Shown here piece after piece: positions 1 to 6,866 of a stretch of DNA of 11,207 nucleotides; the stretch's first letter is position 1; every line of letters starts with the position of its first letter. Where the stretch lies: assembly GCA_022563275.1 (NCBI GenBank), contig JADFNR010000111.1, positions 1-11,207 on the forward strand, given 5' to 3'. The translations under genes were made by a program, and so were the position numbers. The notes beneath the pieces are model-generated. The model did not search any database, was not told where the DNA came from, and was given only the letters and a program-made list of their open reading frames with translations. This DNA is from Chloroflexota bacterium. Lineage in GTDB: Bacteria > Chloroflexota > Dehalococcoidia > UBA3495.

Positions 1-33
1 TCAGTAATCTCTCTAACAAGGGAAATTAGAAGT

Positions 34-522
34 ATGCCACCACCCGACCGGTACAACACTGGATACAACGTGGGCGTTGGCGGCGCTGTTGTGGACGACG
101 GCCGATTGTTACTGGTCCGCCGGGCGTCGCGCCGAGGCCGCGGTAGTTGGCAGATACCCGGCGGGTTTGTCGAGCAAGACGAGACCATGGAGCTAGCCGT
201 GGTTCGTGAAGTGGAGGAGGAAGCGGGCGTCACGGCCACAGTTCAGGGCGTTTTGGGCATCAGGAACCGATACGACGAGGAAGGAGGCAACAGCACGTAC
301 GTCGTGATGCTTCTGAGCCCTAAGTCCGGCGAGCCCACTCCCGACATGACGGAAGTAGACAGGGCCGAGTATTTCAGCCTGGCAGAAATTCAAACCCTGG
401 AGCAGATATCCCCTATAAACATTGAGGTTGCGAAACGGGCGCTGGCCCAAGACCATCGCTTGCTGTGTGCTCAGAGGGTTGAACAGGCGGGCCGAGGGAC
501 GTACACGCTATTCATTGGATGA
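34..522 (+). CDS. NUDIX hydrolase
   Basis: A 162-residue protein that hydrolyses a nucleoside-diphosphate-linked substrate (family knowledge; the substrate cannot be read from the sequence). The full Nudix box GX5EX7REUXEEXGU is present at residues 44-66, beginning GGFVEQDE and ending REVEEEAGV, so the metal-binding glutamates (E59, E62, E63) are intact. The region before it (residues 12-43) has the usual beta-strand pattern, with an arginine-rich turn and the W-Q-I-P-G-G entry to the box. The length is normal for a single-domain Nudix protein. The ATG at 34 is preceded by a weak purine-rich stretch (AGGGA about 10 bases upstream), so the start is likely but not fixed by a strong Shine-Dalgarno. 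The gene converges on the minus-strand selenoprotein gene, with 96 bp between the two stops. It ends in UGA, which acts here as a normal stop. Confidence 0.93.
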   Translation: MPPPDRYNTGYNVGVGGAVVDDGRLLLVRRASRRGRGSWQIPGGFVEQDETMELAVVREVEEEAGVTATVQGVLGIRNRYDEEGGNSTYVVMLLSPKSGEPTPDMTEVDRAEYFSLAEIQTLEQISPINIEVAKRALAQDHRLLCAQRVEQAGRGTYTLFIG

Positions 523-618
523 GGACAGCCACGGCCTCCATCTCTGTCCCGGCGACAACCGTGCATTTTCTTGGGCAACCCCAAACATGAACCACAACGC
601 TCAAGGCTGCAAAATCTT

Positions 619-2058
619 CTAATGAGCGCTGGCCGATTTCGTCCGTTCCCCACGCCGGTCCTGCATGGTTGTCGGGACGATGGTCCTTGAAAAACGGCCG
701 GTTGGAAATCCGGTGCTGTCACTCCCAGAGATTTTGAGAAGCTCCCGGTTGTGCCTTCGATCACGTACGGTGTCAAGAGCCATCCCAGCGGTTGTTCCGG
801 AATTTAGGACCAGCCGGTTGTCGACCTCCTCGTCGTCTAGGCCGTTCGCGATCAAGACCAGCATGTCCACGCTCACCAGCCGGTCCCGCACCTGGTAAAA
901 GACATCCCCCGCGACGGTCTGCAAGAAAAACCACTCTTCTAATTCTTCGGGAGACGGAAACCCAGCGCCGGGTTTTGATATCGCCGCCTCAGTGTAAAAG
1001 GCCCTGACGTCGGTGGCGATGTAACGCAACAACTGAGGCATCGGATGCGCATAACCTTCCGGTACAGTCATGGCGGCATCCAAGGCGAATGCCGCCAAGA
1101 TGCCGAGCATCTCGGGAATCGAGATTGCGCCTTTGCCGCTCGTCCCAAGGGTTGTCCGGCCCCTTGCCCGTAGACCCTCGTCGAACCACGGCATCAAAAG
1201 CTGGGCTTCTGTGCGCAATTGTGCATTTAGCGATTCCAACTCGTTCTTTGGCTCAACGGCGGGGAAAGTTACCGGGCAAGACCAGACTTCTTCGAGGGCA
1301 TAATCGTCTTCGACTTCGTCGGGATAGTCGACCAACGCGGGTGCAGCGGGTTGGTCAACTAATCCCAATGTCTGGCGCAGTACGTCCAATTGCACATCCG
1401 GACGGTTGGGCGGACCCAGCGGTCTGCCGAACGGGAACGGCACCCATAACGCCCTGGGCGGCCGTATCTTTTCCGTGACTGGCCGAATCAGGCTTATCTG
1501 GACCGTCGCGATACCGGCGCCGCCATCCTCCACGGGCCGCTCTATGTATTGGGAAAGCACGCTCACGGCGTTGGTGCAGCCGGGTCAAACAGGTATGAGG
1601 ATGACCAAGTTTACGTTGTCTCCAATCAGAAGTCGCGACACTTCTTTCGCTGCGGGTTCCATGAGTTGCGGAGCGGTCGACCCCATGAACGAGTAATGCC
1701 AGTCCGCGACAGAGCCTATTTCCCGTGATCCGGCCAGCGTCCTCAAGTGGTCCAAGGGGAAACATACGTTTACATCTTGCTGGTAGGCGCTCCGGTCGAA
1801 ATTGGTGCTGGAGTGGGTCATCGCCAGGTCTTGGTAGTCGATGTCTCCGGGAATGACTCTGTAGTCCCCCACGTGACCCGTGAATGGACGGTCGTCGGAG
1901 CGGTGTAGGGCGGCCGTCGTTACGATGGCAACCCGTGCGTCTGCCAGCTTTGGAGCTTCAACCCAGGGAGTCTCCTCGAAAGGCGCCTTGTATCTACCGG
2001 CTAGGCGCTCCTCGAAGCTAGCCCTTTCCCTCGGATGAATGTCTTCCCAACGGACCAT
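619..2058 (-). CDS. GrdB/PrdB-like selenoprotein (glycine/betaine/sarcosine/D-proline reductase selenoprotein B family), in-frame UGA read as Sec
   Basis: Two abutting minus-strand ORFs (2058-1585 and 1566-619) lie in one frame and are separated only by UGA at 1587-1585. Read through, they give 479 residues with Sec158 in the motif I-P-V-U-P-G-C-T (residues 155-162). Family features run across both halves: V-I-P-G-D near 68-72, HSSTNFDR at 82-89, the SVADWHYSFMG block at 116-126 before the Sec, and RPPRALWVPFPFGRPLG at 199-215 after it. In characterised GrdB/PrdB proteins the Sec attacks the substrate alpha-carbon in reductive C-N cleavage. No GrdA, GrdC/D or PrdA partner is present, so the true substrate is unknown. 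The C-terminal half (about 260-450) is a less familiar, probably helical extension. The ATG at 2058 has AAAGGG (2072-2067) 8 bases upstream. A SECIS-like hairpin follows the UGA. The alternative is a nonsense mutation, but UGA falls exactly at the family's redox position. Confidence 0.85.
1558..1573 (-). promoter_or_regulatory. Putative bacterial SECIS hairpin of the GrdB/PrdB-like gene
   Basis: In the mRNA, 17 nt after the UGA, ACGC pairs with GCGU around a 5-nt loop CGUGA. One further C-G pair lies below a bulged A, and the second loop base is G. Apical-loop distance and a G within its first two bases match the general bacterial SECIS pattern. The stem is short and a competing fold (GCU.CAC with GUGAGC, 1561-1580) can be drawn, so this is only moderate support. 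Confidence 0.45.
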
Positions 2059-2310
2059 AAATGATGCCCTTTGCCTGAACCAGATTTAAATCGGACTTGA
2101 AGGAGACGCGCAATGAAGTGGCCGGCCAACGGCCCAATTGTGCCATTCTATATCCAAACGCACTAGGGTTCTTCTTCAGTCATCGTGCCGCCGTCGAAAC
2201 AGTTCGATACGGACCGGTAAATCCAGAGGGGTAAAATTGCCTTTTATCACCCCCGGCCAATGACCGAATTTGGGCTATAGTATATCGATTCCTTCTAAGG
2301 AGCCGAATGA
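2059..2310. promoter_or_regulatory. Divergent intergenic region between the selenoprotein B-like and Gfo/Idh genes
   Basis: This 252-bp spacer must hold the promoters of both divergent genes. Visible elements are a perfect 10-bp palindrome GATTTAAATC at 2083-2092, just upstream of the minus-strand start, and TATAGT at 2276-2281 as a possible -10 for the plus-strand gene. I see no convincing -35 at 16-18 bp from TATAGT. The AAGGAG at 2297-2302 is the ribosome binding site of the Gfo/Idh gene. No ORF or RNA gene is recognisable here. Confidence 0.45.
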
Positions 2311-3408
2311 ATGGCAAACAAGATTCGCTTGGGGTTTGTCGGAGCTAACATCAACTCGAGCTGGTCATCCCAGTCGCACTATCCGGCGCTTTTGGCCAGT
2401 CCTGATTTTGAGCTCACCGCGGTCTGCACCTCCAGGCCAGAAAGCGCGGAAGAGGCGCGGAAAGCGTTTGGAGCAAAGCTCGCATTCCACGATTTCCGGG
2501 AGATGGTAGTTTCGCCGGAGATCGACGCGGTGGCCGTGGTCGTGCGGGTGCCGTTGCACTACGAGCCGACCAAGGCCGCGATCGAAGCCGGCAAGCATGT
2601 ATTCACAGAGTGGCCGTTGGGCCTGACCACCGCCGAGGCCGAGGAACTTGCGGCGCTGGCCCGGGCAAAAGGCGTGCAGACGGCGGTCGGGCTGCAATCT
2701 CGGGTCAGTCCGGCGTTGCTATACGTCAAGGAGCTGATCGACGAAGGCTACGTGGGCGAGGTGCTTTCCTGCCACGTCACGACGATGCGTGACGGCACGT
2801 TGGAGCGTCATTCCAGCCGAACCTGGAATCTGGACGCCGGCCAAGGAGCCAACACCCTGACCATCGCCAACGGGCACGTTATCGACGCCTTGCGCTTCGT
2901 GCTAGGCGACTTCAAGCGAGTGGCGTGCATGGTCACGACCCAGGTCCAGAAGATGTACGAGACCGACACTAAAAAGTACATCGATGTCACTTCCCCGGAC
3001 AACGTGCGGGTTTGCGGACAACTGGAGCGCGGCGCCGCGGCGACGGTCAGCGTCGGAGCCGTCCCCTGGGCCGGAAGCGGCTTCCGTATGGAGATCTACG
3101 GTCGAAAAGGCACGCTGATCACCACCGGGAGCGTCTCGTCCCAACGCGGTGAGATGCTACGGGTGCAAGGCGCAAAGGGTAGCAACGAGTTACAGAACCT
3201 GACTCTCCCTGAGCGATTTTTCTATGTCCCGGACGACTTCCCCCGCGGCGACCCGTTCAACGTCGGGCAGATGTACGCGCTGTTCGCCGAGGCGATCCGG
3301 ACGGGACAGAGCCGCCTGCCGACTTTCGAAGTCGCGGTCGACCTCCATCGCTTTATCGATACGATCAAGCGGGCGTCGGATACGGGCCGAGAGCAAGTTG
3401 TCGCCTGA
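2311..3408 (+). CDS. Gfo/Idh/MocA-family oxidoreductase, Gal80-like subgroup
   Basis: A 365-residue NAD(P)-binding protein. The Rossmann entry is R-L-G-F-V-G-A at 6-12, followed by a cofactor-side strand ending in V-C-T-S-R (38-42). The family's E-K-P signature is E-W-P here (100-102, in TEWPLGLT). The stretch G-V-Q-T-A-V-G-L-Q-S-R (121-131) and G-H-V-I-D (188-192) resemble, from memory, yeast Gal80, which also lacks the EKP lysine. D175/G177 and H189/D192 occupy the second-domain catalytic-site region. Most relatives oxidise or reduce sugar or inositol hydroxyls with NAD(P). The missing lysine leaves open altered chemistry or a sensor role; I cannot tell which. The ATG at 2311 is chosen because AAGGAG ends 8 bases before it; the ATG at 2307 is out of frame. 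A terminator follows. Confidence 0.9.
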   Translation: MANKIRLGFVGANINSSWSSQSHYPALLASPDFELTAVCTSRPESAEEARKAFGAKLAFHDFREMVVSPEIDAVAVVVRVPLHYEPTKAAIEAGKHVFTEWPLGLTTAEAEELAALARAKGVQTAVGLQSRVSPALLYVKELIDEGYVGEVLSCHVTTMRDGTLERHSSRTWNLDAGQGANTLTIANGHVIDALRFVLGDFKRVACMVTTQVQKMYETDTKKYIDVTSPDNVRVCGQLERGAAATVSVGAVPWAGSGFRMEIYGRKGTLITTGSVSSQRGEMLRVQGAKGSNELQNLTLPERFFYVPDDFPRGDPFNVGQMYALFAEAIRTGQSRLPTFEVAVDLHRFIDTIKRASDTGREQVVA

Positions 3409-3456
3409 GGCGGCTAGATGGGATGCCGCCGCCCGTCGTCAGCATAGTTGTAGCAG

Positions 3457-3483
3457 GTCCCGGCAGATTGGGACAATTTTTTT
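3457..3483 (+). terminator. Rho-independent terminator after the Gfo/Idh gene
   Basis: GTCCC (3457-3461) pairs with GGGAC (3470-3474) around an 8-nt loop. Two A residues and then seven T residues (3477-3483) follow. The element lies 49 bp after the Gfo/Idh stop and points the right way for that gene. A second hairpin without a T-run (GGCGGC/GCCGCC, 3409-3430) directly follows the stop codon. Confidence 0.7.
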
Positions 3484-3517
3484 GGTTACCAAGAGGAATT
3501 ATCTAAGTCTCTCGGAA

Positions 3518-3868
3518 TCATGTGCATCCGAAGAAACGGTAACGATTTCTTGCCACCCATCGGTATAACGCGGCGCCAATCACACTCATGCCCGGAAACC
3601 AAAACACCGGCGCCAGGGGAGTAAGCAATGGGATTCGGACCGTGAGCATTCGAAAGGCGTAGAAACCCTCAAAGTGCTGTTGTCCGATGCCAACCAGATA
3701 GGCGGAACGCTTCAGGTCATCCCACGATAATCCGGACGGCGGCACTTCCAAATTTTGGTAAGGCGTCCAAGTTATTCGATGAAGGACATCGGCTTTGGAC
3801 AACCACCGCGCCAGGATTGCGCAGAGCCGGCAGTCGGCATCGTAGATCAACACTTGGGATTTAATCAT
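3518..3868 (-). CDS. DCC-family thiol-disulfide oxidoreductase (DUF393)
   Basis: A 116-residue protein that opens MIKSQVLIYDADCRLC, the signature of the DCC/DUF393 family: a strand, then D-x-D-C-x-x-C with C13 and C16. These proteins are thought to have a thioredoxin-like fold with a redox-active Cys pair, and most are uncharacterised. Residues 74-100 are hydrophobic (L-L-T-P-L-A-P-V-F-W-F-P-G), and R-N-R-Y-R-F-F-G near the end is typical of the family. The frame is open back to 4078, but the extra 70 residues overlap the redoxin gene and do not resemble the family, so I start at the ATG at 3868 (GGAAG about 11 bases upstream). It lies 74 bp downstream of the redoxin selenoprotein on the same strand, probably co-transcribed, and could be its redox partner. 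The UGA at its end is an ordinary stop: four codons later there is another stop, and the family ends here. Confidence 0.82.
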   Translation of the reverse strand: MIKSQVLIYDADCRLCAILARWLSKADVLHRITWTPYQNLEVPPSGLSWDDLKRSAYLVGIGQQHFEGFYAFRMLTVRIPLLTPLAPVFWFPGMSVIGAALYRWVARNRYRFFGCT

Positions 3869-3942
3869 TGCCGCATCATCTTCCAAGGGCTTCAGCCTGG
3901 CGTAGGATACCCACGGTGTGGGCCAGACGTAATCCCTACTGA

Positions 3943-5055
3943 TCAGTTGGGCATGCCTTCCATATCGATGGTGAAGTAGTACTGCTTTTCGCCCAGGTCT
4001 TTGACCCTCGCCCAAAACTTTTCTCCGGCGGCGAGACCTGTTGCCGTTCGTTCCGTTGTCTCCCGGTAGATATTCCAAGAATCAGGGTGTAATTCACGGC
4101 ACTCGGCAAAGATAGCCTCGGCTTCGTCAGCGCGGCCGCTTCGTTTCAAGTATTGTCCCAACTGGAATTTTGCGTGGGCCGTGGCGATCTCCGTCGTCAT
4201 TGCCGGCACACGCTCCCTCGCTTCATCGGGACTGAACAAATGAGGACTCGCTGTCCCGTTTAGCGCCCAGTCCTTCACGGCCTGGATGTATGTTGATTTT
4301 GCGCGGGCGGCACGTTCGGCAACCTCCGGTTTATACCCAGGAATCGCTTGGTCATATTCCTTCACGACATCCAGGGAGCCGCCCGTTTCAACCGGGCGAA
4401 CGATCTTGCCTGTTTCGTCGATCCAAACAGCCTGAGGCACGTTGAACATGTTGTACAACGAAGACAGCAAGTGATTTTGATCGACCAGTGTGATGAAATC
4501 CGGTGAGGCTGCCTCGACCCATGGGCGGGCAGCCTCAACATCGGCATCCATCGCCACCGACAAAATCATGAAATCTTCGTTCTTTACGGTCTCAAACATC
4601 GTCTGCCAACCTGGCAGATCATTTCGGCATCCTCACCAAGACGCCCAGGTGATCAACAAGACGCGCTTCCCCCGAAAGTCGCTCAACGAATGTAGATAGC
4701 CATCAAGATCGGGCAGCGTGAAATCGGGCGCCTCAAGACTAAGCAATGCATCGTTGCGCAGGTTAGCGCCCTCGCCGAGCAGCCATACATCCGCGGCCTC
4801 GCTTCGGACCACCGGCTTGCCCATCAGTCCCCAAAAAGCGGACACGTTGATGGCTTCGTTCTTAACAAACCTATATGCCTCACCTGAAGGCGTGGGCACG
4901 CAGACATCATCCTTGCATAACCCCTCTGGCTTCATCGACCAGCCTGTGATGGCCGCCGTATCAGATGCGCTGAGCCATAGCTCGTCATCAGAGTGCAATT
5001 CGCCCGGTACCCCTGCCAACTCAGTTGCGCTCGTCTCCGTTAACACCGTAACCAT
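3943..5055 (-). CDS. Redoxin/TlpA-like selenoprotein with W-U-G-C-R active site, in-frame UGA read as Sec
   Basis: ORFs at 5055-4633 and 4599-3943 share one frame, with UGA at 4635-4633 between them. Read through, they give 370 residues. Residues 109-140 (A-P-D-F-T-L-P-D-L-D-G ... V-L-L-I-T-W-A-S-W) are the classic start of a TlpA/AhpC-TSA thioredoxin fold. UGA falls exactly where the first active-site cysteine belongs, giving W140-U141-G142-C143-R144, then L-P-G-W-Q and I-L-S-V-A-M-D. V-P-Q-A-V-W-I-D-E-T-G-K follows at about 205-216 as the cis-Pro strand and beta-hairpin. The N-terminal domain (1-105) carries K-P-E-G-L-C47 ... C52-V-P, a second possible Cys pair. The C-terminal part resembles TPR helices (Q-L-G-Q-Y-L-K-R-S-G-R-A-D-E-A). 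No signal peptide is seen, so it is probably cytoplasmic. GAGGTG (5069-5064) sits 8 bases before the ATG. Confidence 0.87.
4602..4618 (-). promoter_or_regulatory. Bacterial SECIS hairpin of the redoxin selenoprotein gene
   Basis: In the mRNA, UCUGCCA pairs perfectly with UGGCAGA (7 bp) around the 3-nt loop GGU. The loop starts 21 nt after the UGA. Spacing, short apical loop and G at the first loop positions match the bacterial SECIS pattern recognised by SelB. The stem lies inside coding sequence (codons for S/D-L-P-G-W-Q), as expected of bacteria. Confidence 0.72.
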
Positions 5056-5085
5056 TTGTCACCCACCTCTTCGTTTGGCGGTCTT

Positions 5086-5091
5086 ATTGTA
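5086..5091 (-). promoter_or_regulatory. Possible -10 element for the redoxin selenoprotein gene
   Basis: TACAAT on the minus strand would start transcription about 24 nt before the redoxin ATG. The TTGACA beside it (5098-5093) is only one base away, so it cannot be the matching -35. No other -35 is clear, so confidence is low. Confidence 0.35.
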
Positions 5092-5163
5092 TGTCAACCC
5101 GGCCTGCCGGGTCCCTAGCTCGGCGGAAGGTCAAACCATTCGATCTACTCTGACTGCCCGTAG

Positions 5164-5169
5164 TATAAT
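5164..5169 (+). promoter_or_regulatory. -10 element (TATAAT) of the LLM-class flavin oxidoreductase gene
   Basis: A perfect TATAAT lies 36 bases before the ATG at 5206 and would give a 5' leader of about 30 nt. No good -35 hexamer stands 16-18 bp upstream (CGATCT at 17 bp), so activator help or a weak promoter is possible. Confidence 0.5.
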
Positions 5170-5205
5170 TCGTGCCTCATGGGACCGGCCTAGGTGACGA
5201 GATAC

Positions 5206-6324
5206 ATGCAGATCGGGATGTTCTTTCAGATACAGGTCCCCAAACCGTGGACCTCCAGCAGCGACTTTGACCGCCATTGGGAAATGTTGGAACAGGTGGT
5301 CTTGGCCGAGGAACTGGGGTTCCATAGCGTTTGGCTGGCCGATCACCTATTCCGCACTGAATGGTCTCACTCCAGCGCACCTGACGTCACTCTAGCAGCG
5401 ATCAGCCAACGAACATCCAGCATCAGGCTTGGCATAGCTGTAGCCGTGCCGCCCGTGCAGCATCCCATACACATCGCCGCGAGGATAGCGACACTGGATA
5501 TCTTTAGCAAAGGACGAGTGGACCTCGGTGTGGGGCGGTCCGGTTATCCCTACCAGATGGCGGCTTTTGGAGTTGATCTGGAAGATGCCACCGGCATGGT
5601 GGACGAAGCGCTGGAGATCATCCCCAAGGCCTGGACTGAAGGGATGTTTTCCTACAAGGGGAAATACTTCGATATCCCGGCCAGAGAAGTACACCCTAAG
5701 CCGGTCCAAAAGCCCCATCCACCCATGTGGCTTGGCTGCAGCCGTGAGGAGACCTTCCGTAAAGCCGGTGAGCTCGGCTTGGGATGTCTGGCTATGGCAG
5801 GCGGCGGACCGGACCGGGTGGCTCAGTTGATCAAGGCCTATCGGGAGGGCATCCGACAGGCCAGACCCGTGGGTAAAGTTATCAATGACCGGGTGTCCAT
5901 CAGCACTTTGGCGATCTGTGGGGAAAGCCGGAAGAAAACCCAAGAGCGCGGGGCCGAGATATTAGATTGGTACCGGGGCCAGCAAGACCTCCGCCACGAA
6001 AGGGTCTGGCAAGAGCAGGACACGTCGAACGTGCCGAGCGACTACCAGTGGCACTTCCAGCGCTCCGTGGCTACAGATTCGTCCAAGCGGGATGAGACTT
6101 CCTCATTGGACCTGATCAAACAAGGACGATATTGCATCGGCGACCCCGATGACTGCCTTCGTTACTTGGAACAGTACGCGCCCACGGGCGTGGATGAGAT
6201 CATGCCGTTGTTCCAGATCGGACCCATGGCTAACAAGGAAGTAACCGAGACTCTGCGCTTGTTCGGCAAACACGTCATCCCGCATCTGGAGAAGACTGAC
6301 CGGGCCGAGAGCGCCCAACCGTAA
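5206..6324 (+). CDS. LLM-class (luciferase-like) flavin-dependent oxidoreductase
   Basis: A 372-residue TIM-barrel protein of the bacterial luciferase / F420-reductase superfamily, which uses reduced FMN or F420. Which cofactor it uses is not clear from the sequence. Evidence is the opening strand M-Q-I-G-M-F-F-Q, G-F-H-S-V-W-L-A-D-H-L-F (38-49), R-L-G-I-A-V-A-V-P-P then H-P-I-H-I-A (74-91), and G-R-V-D-L-G-V-G-R-S-G-Y-P (103-115, flavin-phosphate side). Later come Y-K-G-K-Y-F-D-I-P and P-H-P-P-M-W-L-G. The C-terminal insertion (about 255-310) is hydrophilic and may act as a lid. An upstream GTG at 5194 is in frame, but AGGTGA (5192-5197) is a near-ideal Shine-Dalgarno sitting 8 bases before the ATG at 5206, so that ATG is preferred. 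The gene diverges from the redoxin selenoprotein across a 150-bp spacer. The substrate is unknown; relatives are often monooxygenases for organic or organosulfur compounds. Confidence 0.92.
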   Translation: MQIGMFFQIQVPKPWTSSSDFDRHWEMLEQVVLAEELGFHSVWLADHLFRTEWSHSSAPDVTLAAISQRTSSIRLGIAVAVPPVQHPIHIAARIATLDIFSKGRVDLGVGRSGYPYQMAAFGVDLEDATGMVDEALEIIPKAWTEGMFSYKGKYFDIPAREVHPKPVQKPHPPMWLGCSREETFRKAGELGLGCLAMAGGGPDRVAQLIKAYREGIRQARPVGKVINDRVSISTLAICGESRKKTQERGAEILDWYRGQQDLRHERVWQEQDTSNVPSDYQWHFQRSVATDSSKRDETSSLDLIKQGRYCIGDPDDCLRYLEQYAPTGVDEIMPLFQIGPMANKEVTETLRLFGKHVIPHLEKTDRAESAQP

Positions 6325-6339
6325 ACCCGATGCAACACT

Positions 6340-6645
6340 CTACAGCCCGATCTCCGGAAACAGCTCCTCGGGACTGACCACCCAGGGCGCAAGACCTTGG
6401 TCCACCACATATTGGGCCAGCGCTTCCAAAGCGGGCCGGTTGACCTCTACACCATAAGACCAGTAATCAGTCCCGAAGATCTTCCAGGTTTCCTCCAAGT
6501 GATCGATGAGGAAGGGCAGTGTCAGTGCCAACGCGCCGGTGTCGTACAGCCGGTCTATGGCCAGGTCCTTGGCTTCGGAGAAGGCGTTGTACAGACTTGA
6601 CGCCACCCAGGGGTTGCGATGTCGAGGTCTAGGTTTGGCATTCAC
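6340..6645 (-). pseudogene. C-terminal relic of a 4,5-dihydroxyphthalate-decarboxylase-like protein
   Basis: From residue 11 on, this open frame reads N-P-W-V-A-S-S-L-Y-N-A-F-S-E-A-K and later F-G-T-D-Y-W-S-Y-G-V-E-V-N-R-P-A-L-E-A, with E-E-L-F-P-E near the end. That is the recognisable last 90 or so residues of the 4,5-dihydroxyphthalate decarboxylase family, related to periplasmic binding proteins and normally about 320-330 residues long. Everything before N-P-W-V is missing: in-frame stops stand at 6664-6666 and 6670-6672, and I find no continuation in the other minus-strand frames up to the lipoprotein gene. The only start available is a GTG at 6645. It converges on the LLM gene with 15 bp between stops. 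I read it as a truncated gene; the family assignment is from memory of its C-terminal motif. Confidence 0.65.
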
Positions 6646-6866
6646 AGCCTCCGGTCTTCGCGGTCAGGATCAGGCTGCATTGGAAAGTCGAAGAACCCAC
6701 TGCACGACCCCTAAATTGGCGATTCCAGAAGCTAAAACCTTTGACAAAATTGCCAGAGGCCTTCGGTCAACTTGCCAGCCTGCTGATAACTCGCAACCTC
6801 CACGAGCTAGGGCTCTGTGTGCTGAATGCCATTGATTGAGCGCCGTAATGGCTCAACAATATAGTG

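Noticed and set aside
3518..3520. UGA after F-F-G-C-T at the end of the DUF393 gene as Sec
   Set aside because: Read-through would add only four residues before UAG, and DUF393 proteins normally end here.
3869..4078. N-terminal extension of the DUF393 frame by 70 residues
   Set aside because: It overlaps the redoxin gene in another frame, is Arg-rich and unlike the family, and the ATG at 3868 gives the usual length.
619..5055. UGA reassigned as Trp throughout (alternative genetic code)
   Set aside because: UGA ends the NUDIX and Gfo/Idh genes at family-typical positions, and TGG is used for Trp in all genes. The two recoded UGAs fall at known Cys/Sec positions.
5086..5098. TTGACA next to TACAAT as a complete promoter for the redoxin gene
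   Set aside because: Only one base separates the two hexamers; at most the TACAAT could act as a -10.
5194..5205. GTG at 5194 as the start of the LLM oxidoreductase
   Set aside because: The GTG is part of the AGGTGA Shine-Dalgarno that serves the ATG at 5206.
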